IMG/VR virus record: IMGVR_UViG_3300042503_000464
Location: 1-21,727 of that record
Source: a virus
DNA length: 21,727 nt
Strand: one strand, 5' to 3'
Under the pieces are notes generated by a model. The model was not told the origin of the DNA, searched no databases, and worked only from the letters and a program-made list of their open reading frames with translations. The translations under genes were made by a program, and so were the position numbers. How positions within the stretch are numbered: position 1 is the first letter of the stretch; every line of letters starts with the position of its first letter. This document shows, one piece after another, positions 7,189 to 13,489 of this stretch.

Positions 7189-8370
7189 ATGAACACCCCT
7201 TCCCACCGCGTAACGGACAACGGCAAGACCGTGACCATTCACGGGCTGGAAGTGTTTTGCGCCTACGATCCTGCGCTGGACGGCGAATCGGACCCCGAAC
7301 TGACGAAGTTCGATAACGAGCGCGTGCAGGATATCGTGGAAAGCACCCGGCGATACATGGAACGCGGGTCGCTTCCCCGGCTGGTGGTCATGCACGAAAA
7401 GGACGGGAACGAACCCAAGTCCAGCGTGGGCCGCTTTACCAACATCGGGTACGAGGAGCGCGACGGGGTGGGCTTCATCGTGGGCGACTGCGAGGTGGAG
7501 AAGCCCGTATTCGACAAGTTGCTAGCGACCAATGCTTTCCCGCGCCGTAGCGCGGAGATTTGGTCGGAGCAGAATCACCTGTCGGAAGTGGCGTTGCTGG
7601 GGCGTGAAACCCCCCGCCGTCCCCTTCCCGACACGCACTTCACCCGCAAGGGTGAACTGGTCCGGTTCGCACGTTCGCTGCGCTTCGACATGGGGACGGT
7701 CGGAGGCGGGCTATCCACTTACGTTCCCGGTACGAAGGACAACAACATGGCTGACGATGACATCCGGAAGGAAGTCGCCGCGCTGAAGTGTGACATGGAC
7801 GAGATGAAGTCCATGATGAAGAAGCACTTTGGCGAAGGCAAGGAGGAGAAGGAGGAGATGGCGGCGGAAGATATGCTCACGGAGCAGTTCGCGGAGGAAT
7901 CCGGCGAAGGCGACGGCGTGCATATCGACATCGACTCCCACGGTGGCGAGGAGGAGGAGGAGGAGATGGAGATGGGTATGTATGCCCGTCCCGGTTCCGC
8001 CGACACCTTCGCGCTGCGCCGCGAGAACGCCAAGATGAAGCGCGAACTGGACTCGCTTAAGGCGGAAATCCGCCGTGAGAAGTTTGGCCGCGAACTGGAC
8101 ATCATGGAGAGCGAGGGATATCGCATCCCCGCCGCCCAGCGTCCCCGGCTTGTTGCCGAACTTCAGGCGAGCAACGACCCGGCGGGAACGCTGGAGGGTT
8201 GGCGGGAACTGTTCACCCGCGATCCCATGAACGTGCGTATCGACATGAGCCGCGCCGCCCTGCCCAGCAGCACGGACATCAACAAGAACGAAATCTCCAG
8301 CATGGTCCGCGAGTTCGCTGGCCGTCCTGAAGAGTTCGCCAAGGCAATCAACAGCCGCATCAAGCGGTAA
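7189..8370 (+). CDS. Prohead protease (Mu I-like) fused to scaffold
   Basis: This 393-residue protein has residues 1-165 resembling the Mu I-type prohead protease: LVVMHEKDGNE (His69), SVGRFTNIGYEE, GDCEVEKPVFD, then FPRRSAEIW (Ser121) and SEVALLGRETPRRP. His69 and Ser121 are my candidate catalytic residues. Residues 187-393 are scaffold-like: a highly acidic stretch (about 217-262, with six consecutive Glu), a coiled coil around 274-305, and a basic C-terminus ending NSRIKR that could bind capsid protein. A glycine-rich junction, VGGGLSTYVP (171-180), is repeated in the capsid N-terminus. An internal ATG at 7747 (residue 187) has AAGGA upstream and could give a separate scaffold. The gene appears leaderless from P2. 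Confidence 0.85.
   Translation: MNTPSHRVTDNGKTVTIHGLEVFCAYDPALDGESDPELTKFDNERVQDIVESTRRYMERGSLPRLVVMHEKDGNEPKSSVGRFTNIGYEERDGVGFIVGDCEVEKPVFDKLLATNAFPRRSAEIWSEQNHLSEVALLGRETPRRPLPDTHFTRKGELVRFARSLRFDMGTVGGGLSTYVPGTKDNNMADDDIRKEVAALKCDMDEMKSMMKKHFGEGKEEKEEMAAEDMLTEQFAEESGEGDGVHIDIDSHGGEEEEEEMEMGMYARPGSADTFALRRENAKMKRELDSLKAEIRREKFGRELDIMESEGYRIPAAQRPRLVAELQASNDPAGTLEGWRELFTRDPMNVRIDMSRAALPSSTDINKNEISSMVREFAGRPEEFAKAINSRIKR
7731..7749 (+). promoter_or_regulatory. Possible internal ribosome site and nested scaffold start
   Basis: AAGGA precedes an in-frame ATG at 7747 with about eight bases between. The ATG opens MADDDIRKEVAALK, exactly where the scaffold half begins. Lambda C/Nu3 makes its scaffold by the same nested strategy. 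Not proven. Confidence 0.4.
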
Positions 8371-8388
8371 ACAGGAAAGGAACTACCA

Positions 8389-8778
8389 ATGTCAATGGGA
8401 TTCACCCCGAACTTCATCGCAAGCGGCGATATCAACCCGTTCCGCTTTGTGGAGATCAACACTTCCACGGCTTTCACGGGCCAGCAGGCCAACGCAGCAT
8501 CGGACAACGTGCTTGGTGTCACGGATGGCAGCGTCAAGCGGTTTGATCTGACCGTCCACGCTGCGGCTGGCGACCCGATTACCCTCCAGCCGTCGAACAC
8601 GGTGCAGGTTGAAGCGGGCGCGGCAATCAGCACCATCGGTTCGCTCCTGACTTCGGATTCGTCCGGTCGGGCAGTCGCTGGTGCGTCTACCAACATCTGT
8701 TACTACATGGCACTTGAAACCGCTGGCGGCCCGGGTGAGATCATCCGTGCATTCCGCTTCGGCACTCGCGCTGTCTAA
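8389..8778 (+). CDS. Capsid decoration / cement protein
   Basis: This 129-residue protein is small, beta-rich and immediately upstream of the major capsid gene, the usual place for lambda D-like or DUF2190-like decoration proteins. Family-like features are FRFVEINTSTAFTGQQANAA, a central VQVEAGAAISTIGSLLTSD followed by SSGRAVAG, and ALETAGGPGEIIRAF near the end. Such proteins bind the expanded shell and stabilise it after packaging. A clear AGGAAAGGA ribosome site precedes the chosen ATG; the second in-frame ATG is six bases later. It is probably transcribed from P2 with its neighbours. Confidence 0.75.
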   Translation: MSMGFTPNFIASGDINPFRFVEINTSTAFTGQQANAASDNVLGVTDGSVKRFDLTVHAAAGDPITLQPSNTVQVEAGAAISTIGSLLTSDSSGRAVAGASTNICYYMALETAGGPGEIIRAFRFGTRAV

Positions 8779-8791
8779 AGCCATTACCTAC

Positions 8792-8798
8792 AAGGAGG
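8792..8798 (+). promoter_or_regulatory. Strong ribosome binding site of capsid gene
   Basis: AAGGAGG, eight bases before the ATG at 8807, is one of the best Shine-Dalgarno matches in the window. This fits the need for the most abundant virion protein. Confidence 0.8.
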
Positions 8799-8806
8799 AA
8801 TAAACA

Positions 8807-9844
8807 ATGGCATTCTCTGTTGTCGGTGGTGGACTTTCGACGTACATCCCGTCCACCAATGATCTTGCGACGGGTGCGCTTCAGGTGGAGTTCACCCGTA
8901 GCGTCAACTCGTTCGCTCTCACCCGGTACGCGCAGTTGGTTCCCGTCACGAAGATGACGGGTTACTATCTGCGGCAGGACGTTCCGGACAATGTTCGTCT
9001 GACGAGCGACCGCGAGTTTGCTTGGCCGCTGGGCAATGACCGCCCCACGGGTAAGCAGAACTCGTTTGACTTCGTTCAGTACGCCACGCAGCGTTTCGCG
9101 TTCCCCTTCTACATCCCGCAGGAGACTGCGACGCAGGCCGCGTGGGATGTCGTGGCGCAGCACGCTCGCAGCAAGGCGCAGTTGGCGATGACCTCCCGTA
9201 CGAACCGTGCGGCGGCCATCCTGACTGATACGGGCAACTGGGGCAGCAACTTCGTTGCGAACCCCACGGCTTCCCCCATCTCGGCGGCTTCGCACTGGAA
9301 TGGCAGCACGATTGCGAACGCATCCATTCAGACTTCCATTCAGGCGGTCATGCGGCAGGTGAGCCTGTCGAGCGGCGGCGCGATTGCTCCGAATCAACTC
9401 ATCATGGTCATTTCTCCGACCGTGGCAAATGTGATTTCGCAGTCTCCGGAAGTTCGTGAATACGTCCGCAACTACCCCGCCGCCCTTTCGTTCCTTCAGG
9501 GTTCGGATACGTTCTCGCGGTGGGGCATTCCCCCGACCCTGTTCGGGCTGGGCGATGTCGTGGTGGACGATTCGGTGAAGGTGACGAGCAAGAAGGGTGC
9601 AACCCTTTCGACTTCGTACATCTACGGCGAGTCGGCCATCTTCGTGTCGCGTCCGGGTGGACTGGTCGGCGTTGAAGGCGCATCGTCCTTCAGCACGTGC
9701 CAAATCTTCGCGTACGAGGACATGACCGTTGAGCAATTCAACGATCCGATGAACCGTCGCATTGAGGGTCGCGTGATCGACAACTCGGTGGCTGCGGTGG
9801 TGGCCCCGGTTGGTGGCTATCTGATTCAGGACGTTATCTCCTGA
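8807..9844 (+). CDS. Major capsid protein
   Basis: This 345-residue protein follows the protease/scaffold and decoration genes. The predicted secondary structure pattern fits an HK97-type fold: an N-terminal arm (residues 1-30), a long helix-rich P-domain with ARSKAQLAMTSRTNRAAAIL, an A-domain beginning APNQLIMVISPTVANVI and a C-terminal beta region with AIFVSRPGGLVGVEG. SFSTCQIFAYEDMTVEQF and a C-terminal A-domain strand (GGYLIQDVIS) close the chain. Residues 6-19 repeat the junction peptide of the protease/scaffold, which may be a processing or scaffold contact site. The strong ribosome site supports high expression. It is the best capsid candidate by position, size and expression; the fold is inferred. 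Confidence 0.85.
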   Translation: MAFSVVGGGLSTYIPSTNDLATGALQVEFTRSVNSFALTRYAQLVPVTKMTGYYLRQDVPDNVRLTSDREFAWPLGNDRPTGKQNSFDFVQYATQRFAFPFYIPQETATQAAWDVVAQHARSKAQLAMTSRTNRAAAILTDTGNWGSNFVANPTASPISAASHWNGSTIANASIQTSIQAVMRQVSLSSGGAIAPNQLIMVISPTVANVISQSPEVREYVRNYPAALSFLQGSDTFSRWGIPPTLFGLGDVVVDDSVKVTSKKGATLSTSYIYGESAIFVSRPGGLVGVEGASSFSTCQIFAYEDMTVEQFNDPMNRRIEGRVIDNSVAAVVAPVGGYLIQDVIS

Positions 9845-9869
9845 TAAGTGAAGCAGCGGACAACGGGTG

Positions 9870-9889
9870 GGGGGGGCTTCGGCCCCCCC
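9870..9889 (+). other. Very stable G7-C(UUCG)G-C7 RNA hairpin after capsid gene
   Basis: Seven G pair with seven C around a C-UUCG-G tetraloop (loop at 9878-9881). No U-run follows, so this is not a standard intrinsic terminator. It may protect the capsid mRNA 3' end, cause pausing, or lower readthrough to the connector genes. Confidence 0.65.
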
Positions 9890-9914
9890 TCCCCGGCTTC
9901 TGAAAGGCGGCACG

Positions 9915-10400
9915 ATGGCATACGCTGATTACGCCGACCTAGAGGCTGCGCTGGATCAGAACATCATCGCGCAGTTGTGTGGGGATGCGGGCACCCCGAT
10001 GCCGGGGCCGAACCCGATGACCACGCACGCGCTGGACCGGGCGACGGCCATCATCCGGTCATACGTCCGGGTCGGCAACATTTACACGGACGCGGAATTG
10101 GCTGCGTTGGACGCGGCCAACGATCCGTTGCTGGTCACGATGGCGGTAGACCTTGCGACGGAGTTCCTGTTTCAGCGGCGCGGGTCGAAGTTGACCCCCG
10201 CGATTGAACAGCGCATCAAGCAGACGTATTCCATGCTGGAGGGACTGCGGGACGGCAAGATGCTGTTCGGCTCCGTGGGGGCGAATGCGGACGCGGGTAC
10301 GCCCGTGGTCAAGGCGGTTGGGTCCGCTGTGACCGGGTGGTACAACCAAGTGTCCAACTCGCAATTCTTCCCGCCCCGCCGACCCACGGCCTATCCGTGA
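9915..10400 (+). CDS. Head-tail connector, DUF1320 / Mu gp36-like
   Basis: This 161-residue protein matches the helical connector pattern: YADYADLEAAL, then HALDRATAIIRSYVRVG, and DPLLVTMAVDLATEFLFQRRG. Such adaptors form a ring beneath the portal. I use ATG 9915 (MAYADYAD) because AAAGGCGG lies just upstream; the GTG at 9867 would translate the GC hairpin into an implausible leader. The C-terminus is disordered and Pro/Arg-rich. The stop TGA overlaps the GTG of the next gene. Assignment rests on pattern and position. Confidence 0.7.
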   Translation: MAYADYADLEAALDQNIIAQLCGDAGTPMPGPNPMTTHALDRATAIIRSYVRVGNIYTDAELAALDAANDPLLVTMAVDLATEFLFQRRGSKLTPAIEQRIKQTYSMLEGLRDGKMLFGSVGANADAGTPVVKAVGSAVTGWYNQVSNSQFFPPRRPTAYP

Positions 10401-11023
10401 ACTGGCGTAGCCGGGTGCGGCAGGCGTTGGGCGACCCGTCCGTGGCGGCGGGCATCGCGCAGATTGTCGCGTTTTACATGAAGGACCACATTGACCGTTC
10501 GGAGGGGCGAGGCGCGGGTGGGCAGGCGGTCGCCTACGCCCCGCTAAAGGCCCTGTACGGCGAGTTCTGGACGAACAAGCCCGTGAAGGGCGGTACGGTG
10601 GTCAAGACCCGGCAAACGGCTTCAGGACGCACGGAATACCTTGTGCGCGTTCCGGGCTACCGGAACGGGCAACAGCCCCTTCGGGACAGCGGACTGCTCT
10701 ACGGCAGTCTGACGGCCACCGGGAAGGCAAGCGGCAGCAGCATCAAGGTAACCCTGCGCGGCCCGAAGTACGCCCTGTATCAAGACAAGGGGCTTACGAC
10801 AAAGCGCACCAACTACATCCCCCTCACCCTTGCGGCCAAGCGCGGCCACGGCACGGGCAACGATCCCGGCAAGGAAGGGTTCACGGAGGGGCGCGACTAC
10901 CTGCTGGCTCGGCGGGGAGTCAAGGTGCCAGCACGACCGTTCCTCCTTCCGACGCGGCAAGAGATGACCGCTGTTGGAAAGAGCATCTATCTCGGACTAC
11001 GATCCATTCTCAAGAGGACTTGA
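10397..11023 (+). CDS. Tail completion / virion morphogenesis protein
   Basis: This 208-residue basic protein has the hallmarks of the phage virion morphogenesis and HK97 gp10-like families: a helical N-terminus, PLRDSGLLYGSLTATG, KVTLRGPKYALYQDKG, and a C-terminal VPARPFLLPTRQEM that matches the (I/V)PARPFL box. These proteins sit at the head-tail joint and are needed to join heads to tails. I start at GTG 10397, which shares GTGA with the upstream stop; the upstream in-frame ATG at 10337 lies deep inside the connector gene and is unlikely. The tail tube gene begins three bases after the stop. Confidence 0.75.
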   Translation: MNWRSRVRQALGDPSVAAGIAQIVAFYMKDHIDRSEGRGAGGQAVAYAPLKALYGEFWTNKPVKGGTVVKTRQTASGRTEYLVRVPGYRNGQQPLRDSGLLYGSLTATGKASGSSIKVTLRGPKYALYQDKGLTTKRTNYIPLTLAAKRGHGTGNDPGKEGFTEGRDYLLARRGVKVPARPFLLPTRQEMTAVGKSIYLGLRSILKRT

Positions 11024-11026
11024 CCC

Positions 11027-11527
11027 ATGCCTATTGCCCTGTACGTCCCCGGACCCACCATCATTTCCGTTGATACGGCCAACAGCGGCACGTACACGGA
11101 ACTTGGTCGGTCGGACAACGACAATCTGCCGTCCATCTCGTTCACCGACCATCGCCACGAAGTCAAGACGGTTTCCAGCGGCGCGGTGCCGGAGGAAATC
11201 GTCATGCAGAACACCGAAGCCATCGTGACTTGCGCGCTGGTGAAGTGGGACGCGGATGTCCTGACCAACCTGCTAGCGGACAACCGTGGCAATGCCTTCA
11301 CCCCGGTTGTGGGGCGGCAGTTGGTGAGCAACAACGGCTTCTTCGGTCTGCGTATTCGGTCGGTGGCAAACGGCAATCTCGCCTACACCTTTACCCACGC
11401 CTTCCTGCGTTCGGACGGCGTTTCGGATTCTCAATGGGGCAACCGCGAGCGCGTGCTTGCGCTGAACTTCCATTGCATCCCGAACCCCTCCACGAACCTT
11501 CTCTACGCCTACGCGACGGTTTCATAA
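11027..11527 (+). CDS. Putative tail tube protein
   Basis: This 166-residue, mostly beta protein begins MPIALYVPGPTIISVDTANSG. It contains SFTDHRHEVKTVSSGAVPEEIV and AIVTCALVKWDADVLTNLL, then a beta-rich C-terminal half. The arrangement of a strand pair, an H-R-x-E loop and a helix before the closing sheet is like tail tube proteins, and the place between completion protein and chaperones is where one is expected. No sheath gene accompanies it, so the tail would be non-contractile. AGAGGA precedes the ATG. An alternative is a head-tail joining or minor tail protein. Confidence 0.55.
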   Translation: MPIALYVPGPTIISVDTANSGTYTELGRSDNDNLPSISFTDHRHEVKTVSSGAVPEEIVMQNTEAIVTCALVKWDADVLTNLLADNRGNAFTPVVGRQLVSNNGFFGLRIRSVANGNLAYTFTHAFLRSDGVSDSQWGNRERVLALNFHCIPNPSTNLLYAYATVS

Positions 11528-11790
11528 TGCCCATCGAACTGACCGAAAACGACGATCCCATGCTGTTCGCCGTGTCGCTTCCCAACGGGCGACTGGTGTT
11601 CCAGTTCAACGAAGTGACCGCGACGCTTCAGGCGATGAACGGCGGGCAGAACCCCGGCGTGCCGGAACTTGCCCGCGCCATGCGCGAGGCGAGCCGCACG
11701 GCAGACGTAGCGAAGGACGCGACGGACGCGCAGTTGTTTGCCGCGTATGCGCGTGCAGCGCAGAGGGTGGAGCAGGCGGGAAACGGCTGA
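11527..11790 (+). CDS. Tail assembly chaperone, short form (lambda G-like)
   Basis: This 87-residue acidic helical protein begins MPIELTENDDPMLFAV and ends just after a slippery heptamer. It overlaps the tube gene by one base (TAATG). The same frame extends upstream to 11230 without a stop, but that part lies inside the tube gene and is a shadow. In lambda-like phages a short chaperone and a frameshifted longer form bind the tape measure protein and recruit tube subunits. This gene has the place, size and frameshift signal of that system. The residues themselves are not strikingly similar to any member I know. Confidence 0.7.
   Translation: MPIELTENDDPMLFAVSLPNGRLVFQFNEVTATLQAMNGGQNPGVPELARAMREASRTADVAKDATDAQLFAAYARAAQRVEQAGNG
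11778..11784 (+). other. Programmed -1 ribosomal frameshift site GGGAAAC
   Basis: The heptamer is in the exact X-XXY-YYZ phase of the chaperone frame (G GGA AAC), two codons before its stop (TGA at 11788). Slippage to GGG AAA opens a long -1 frame. A possible stimulatory hairpin starts about 12 bases downstream (GTAG 11796-11799 with CTAC 11816-11819, or GCCCG with CGGGC). Confidence 0.8.
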
Positions 11791-12032
11791 AGGCGGTAGC
11801 CCGGTTCGTAAGCGTCTACGGGCGACCGCCGACAGAGTTCGATAAGGACACGGCGATGGGCCTCATGGCGAACATCCCCGCAGTCGAAGCAGCGCAAGCA
11901 CTTGTGTTTGCCCGCGCCATTTCGATTGCCTTTGGTGATGGGAAGCAGATGGCTTCGACGGTGTACGCCGCGACGGGCAGCAGTCGGCTGGCGCAGAAGA
12001 TTGAGATTGATTCCATGAGGCAGGCGCGATGA
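11784..12032 (+). CDS. Chaperone frameshift extension (lambda T-like)
   Basis: This is an open -1 frame of 82 codons with no convincing start of its own; the first ATG is near 11860 without a ribosome site. Read by -1 slippage at 11778, it fuses to the first 86 residues of the short chaperone and gives a protein of about 168 residues. The extension reads RLKAVARFVSVYGRPPTEFD and continues through AVEAAQALVFARAISIAF to DSMRQAR. Frameshifted chaperones contact the tube protein with this domain while the shared N-terminus coats the tape measure. It overlaps the next ATG (ATGA). Confidence 0.75.
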   Translation, partial: RLKAVARFVSVYGRPPTEFDKDTAMGLMANIPAVEAAQALVFARAISIAFGDGKQMASTVYAATGSSRLAQKIEIDSMRQAR

Positions 12033-12487
12033 CGAACACGGGCGAAATCCTGTTTGAAATGCGCGACCGACTCGCGGAGTGGATGCAGGAGCGCGGCTAC
12101 GGATCGAATGTCTACATCGTGGAAGCCCCGATTGATGACATGGTGGGTACGTACGCCATACAAATTGTTCCCGGCCCGGATACGGCAGCGCACCCAAACA
12201 GCGGCGTAGGGCTGATTCGGACGAGCGTAGACATGGTGGTGTGGTGGCGCGGCATGGCCGACCCGGTAATGCGCGGCACGTATCGAATCGCAGGAGGCGA
12301 AGGCATCCAGCAGTTCGCGGATGTCCTGCGCGAATGGCTGGTGCAACGCACCTTCGATGGTCGCATGGTGGTGCCGATGACGTTCCGTAACGGCGGCACG
12401 GTGCAGGCGGTGCCGGAACTGGAGGGGTGGCTGACGCTGAAGGACACCTACGAGTTCGGCTATGAGATGGATTGGGAGGTGAAGTAG
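12029..12487 (+). CDS. Possible tail terminator-like protein
   Basis: This 152-residue protein has an N-terminal helix (GEILFEMRDRLAEWMQERGY), a strand with YAIQIVPGPD, RTSVDMVVWWRGMADP, a glycine loop (IAGGEGIQQFADVLREWLVQ) and beta strands up to YEMDWEVK. The alternating pattern, with a central helix of about 15 residues and a final strand pair, is like tail terminators, which cap the tube and fix tail length. It lies after the chaperones rather than before the tube, which would be an unusual order. The ATG shares ATGA with the frameshift product. Low-to-moderate confidence; a minor tail protein is the alternative. Confidence 0.45.
   Translation: MTNTGEILFEMRDRLAEWMQERGYGSNVYIVEAPIDDMVGTYAIQIVPGPDTAAHPNSGVGLIRTSVDMVVWWRGMADPVMRGTYRIAGGEGIQQFADVLREWLVQRTFDGRMVVPMTFRNGGTVQAVPELEGWLTLKDTYEFGYEMDWEVK
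12475..12482 (+). promoter_or_regulatory. Ribosome site GGAGGTGA fixing a GTG start
   Basis: A near-perfect anti-16S match lies seven bases before GTG 12490, inside the end of the upstream gene. It decides the start against the in-frame TTG at 12472. Confidence 0.75.
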
Positions 12488-12489
12488 CC

Positions 12490-13488
12490 GTGGAGGATCT
12501 AGGAACAATCAGCATCAACATCCGCGAACTTGGCGGCGGGGGCGGGGGTGGAGCGGGTAGCGGCAACGTCGGCGGTGGTCCGGGCGGCGGTGGTGGCGGC
12601 TTTCAGACGAGCATCGGCAATCGACTGCTCGGACCGCTGACGGCCATGCAAGACCGCATTTCTTCGGCGGTTGGATTTGTGGCAGGAGCGGTGAGCAATC
12701 GGTATCAAGCCTTCAGCGATGTCAAGCGCACGGTGGCATCGGGCATGGTGGCGATGCAGGTGGACCGCGCACGCGCTGCGGGCTTTGCGAGCAACCTTCG
12801 GTCTGAACTGGTGGGGTTCTTTCGTGCGCCAACGATGGGCGGCTACGCGCAACTCATGCGTGAAGGCACGGCGACCAGCACGGTTATCAATGCGCTTGGC
12901 AAGACGGGCAAGGTGGTGGACAAGGCGTTGTATCGCCTGTCGGTGGTCGGCTCTGTCGCATCGGTCGCGCTTGCCGGGTTGCGTGCGTCAGCAGACTTCA
13001 CGGCCAAGCGCGTGGAGGCAGTCGGCACCTATAGCGGTCGCGTGCAGTTTGAATTGCTGCGACAGCAGTTCCTCAAACTCGATATGGCAATGTACGAAGC
13101 CGCAGAGAACGGGAAACTGTACGCACGGGTACTTCGGACCCAAACGTACGAAATCCATATGCAGGCGTTCTTTACCCGTGAACTAGGTCGATTCACTTCG
13201 GTACTGTCACAGGCGTTTTCCGTGCTTACGGGAATGTTGTATCACTTGGGAACTGCGGTTCTGTTCATCATGAACATTCCCTCGCGGATGGCAGAAGCGT
13301 TGGAAGCCCCATTCCGATACCTGCTTGATGCCGCTCTGCCGGGGAGCGCGTTGTATGGATTGCGCGAGGTGCTGAAGTATCTCGGCATCATTGAGGACAA
13401 CACGCGCAAGACGAACGAAGCCGACCCAAACGATGTCAATGCGTGGTTCCAAGCGGATATTCGCGCAATGACCGGAAAGGCGTATTGA
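12490..13488 (+). CDS. Short tape-measure-like protein with poly-Gly N-terminus
   Basis: This 332-residue protein starts with GTG. Residues 15-37 are a glycine-rich tract (18 of 23 Gly by count), likely flexible. The rest is helical, with a hydrophobic stretch at about 149-165 and a longer one at about 233-263 that could cross or insert into a membrane. This is the usual make-up of a tape measure: a helical ruler with hydrophobic segments that enter the host membrane at ejection. It follows the chaperone pair, as expected. At roughly 0.15 nm per residue the tail would be about 50 nm, short for a siphovirus. I know no close family. Confidence 0.6.
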   Translation: MEDLGTISINIRELGGGGGGGAGSGNVGGGPGGGGGGFQTSIGNRLLGPLTAMQDRISSAVGFVAGAVSNRYQAFSDVKRTVASGMVAMQVDRARAAGFASNLRSELVGFFRAPTMGGYAQLMREGTATSTVINALGKTGKVVDKALYRLSVVGSVASVALAGLRASADFTAKRVEAVGTYSGRVQFELLRQQFLKLDMAMYEAAENGKLYARVLRTQTYEIHMQAFFTRELGRFTSVLSQAFSVLTGMLYHLGTAVLFIMNIPSRMAEALEAPFRYLLDAALPGSALYGLREVLKYLGIIEDNTRKTNEADPNDVNAWFQADIRAMTGKAY

Positions 13489-13489
13489 G

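Noticed and set aside
7981-8010. YARPGSAD in the scaffold as another linker copy
   Set aside because: Only RPG is shared with SRPGAKAK and the DNA differs; likely chance.
9866-9895. Intrinsic terminator after the capsid gene
   Set aside because: The stem-loop is strong but no run of U follows, so I list it as a hairpin only.
8741-9913. Minus-strand open frame of 390 codons
   Set aside because: It is antisense to the capsid gene, Arg/His-rich and without a plausible ribosome site.
9867-9914. GTG start for the connector gene
   Set aside because: It would translate the GC hairpin; ATG 9915 has a good ribosome site.
11230-11526. Upstream extension of the chaperone frame
   Set aside because: It overlaps the tube gene completely; the TAATG junction and MPIELTEN start are far more plausible.
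12472-12489. TTG start of the tape-measure gene
   Set aside because: The GGAGGTGA ribosome site lies inside this stretch and points to GTG 12490.
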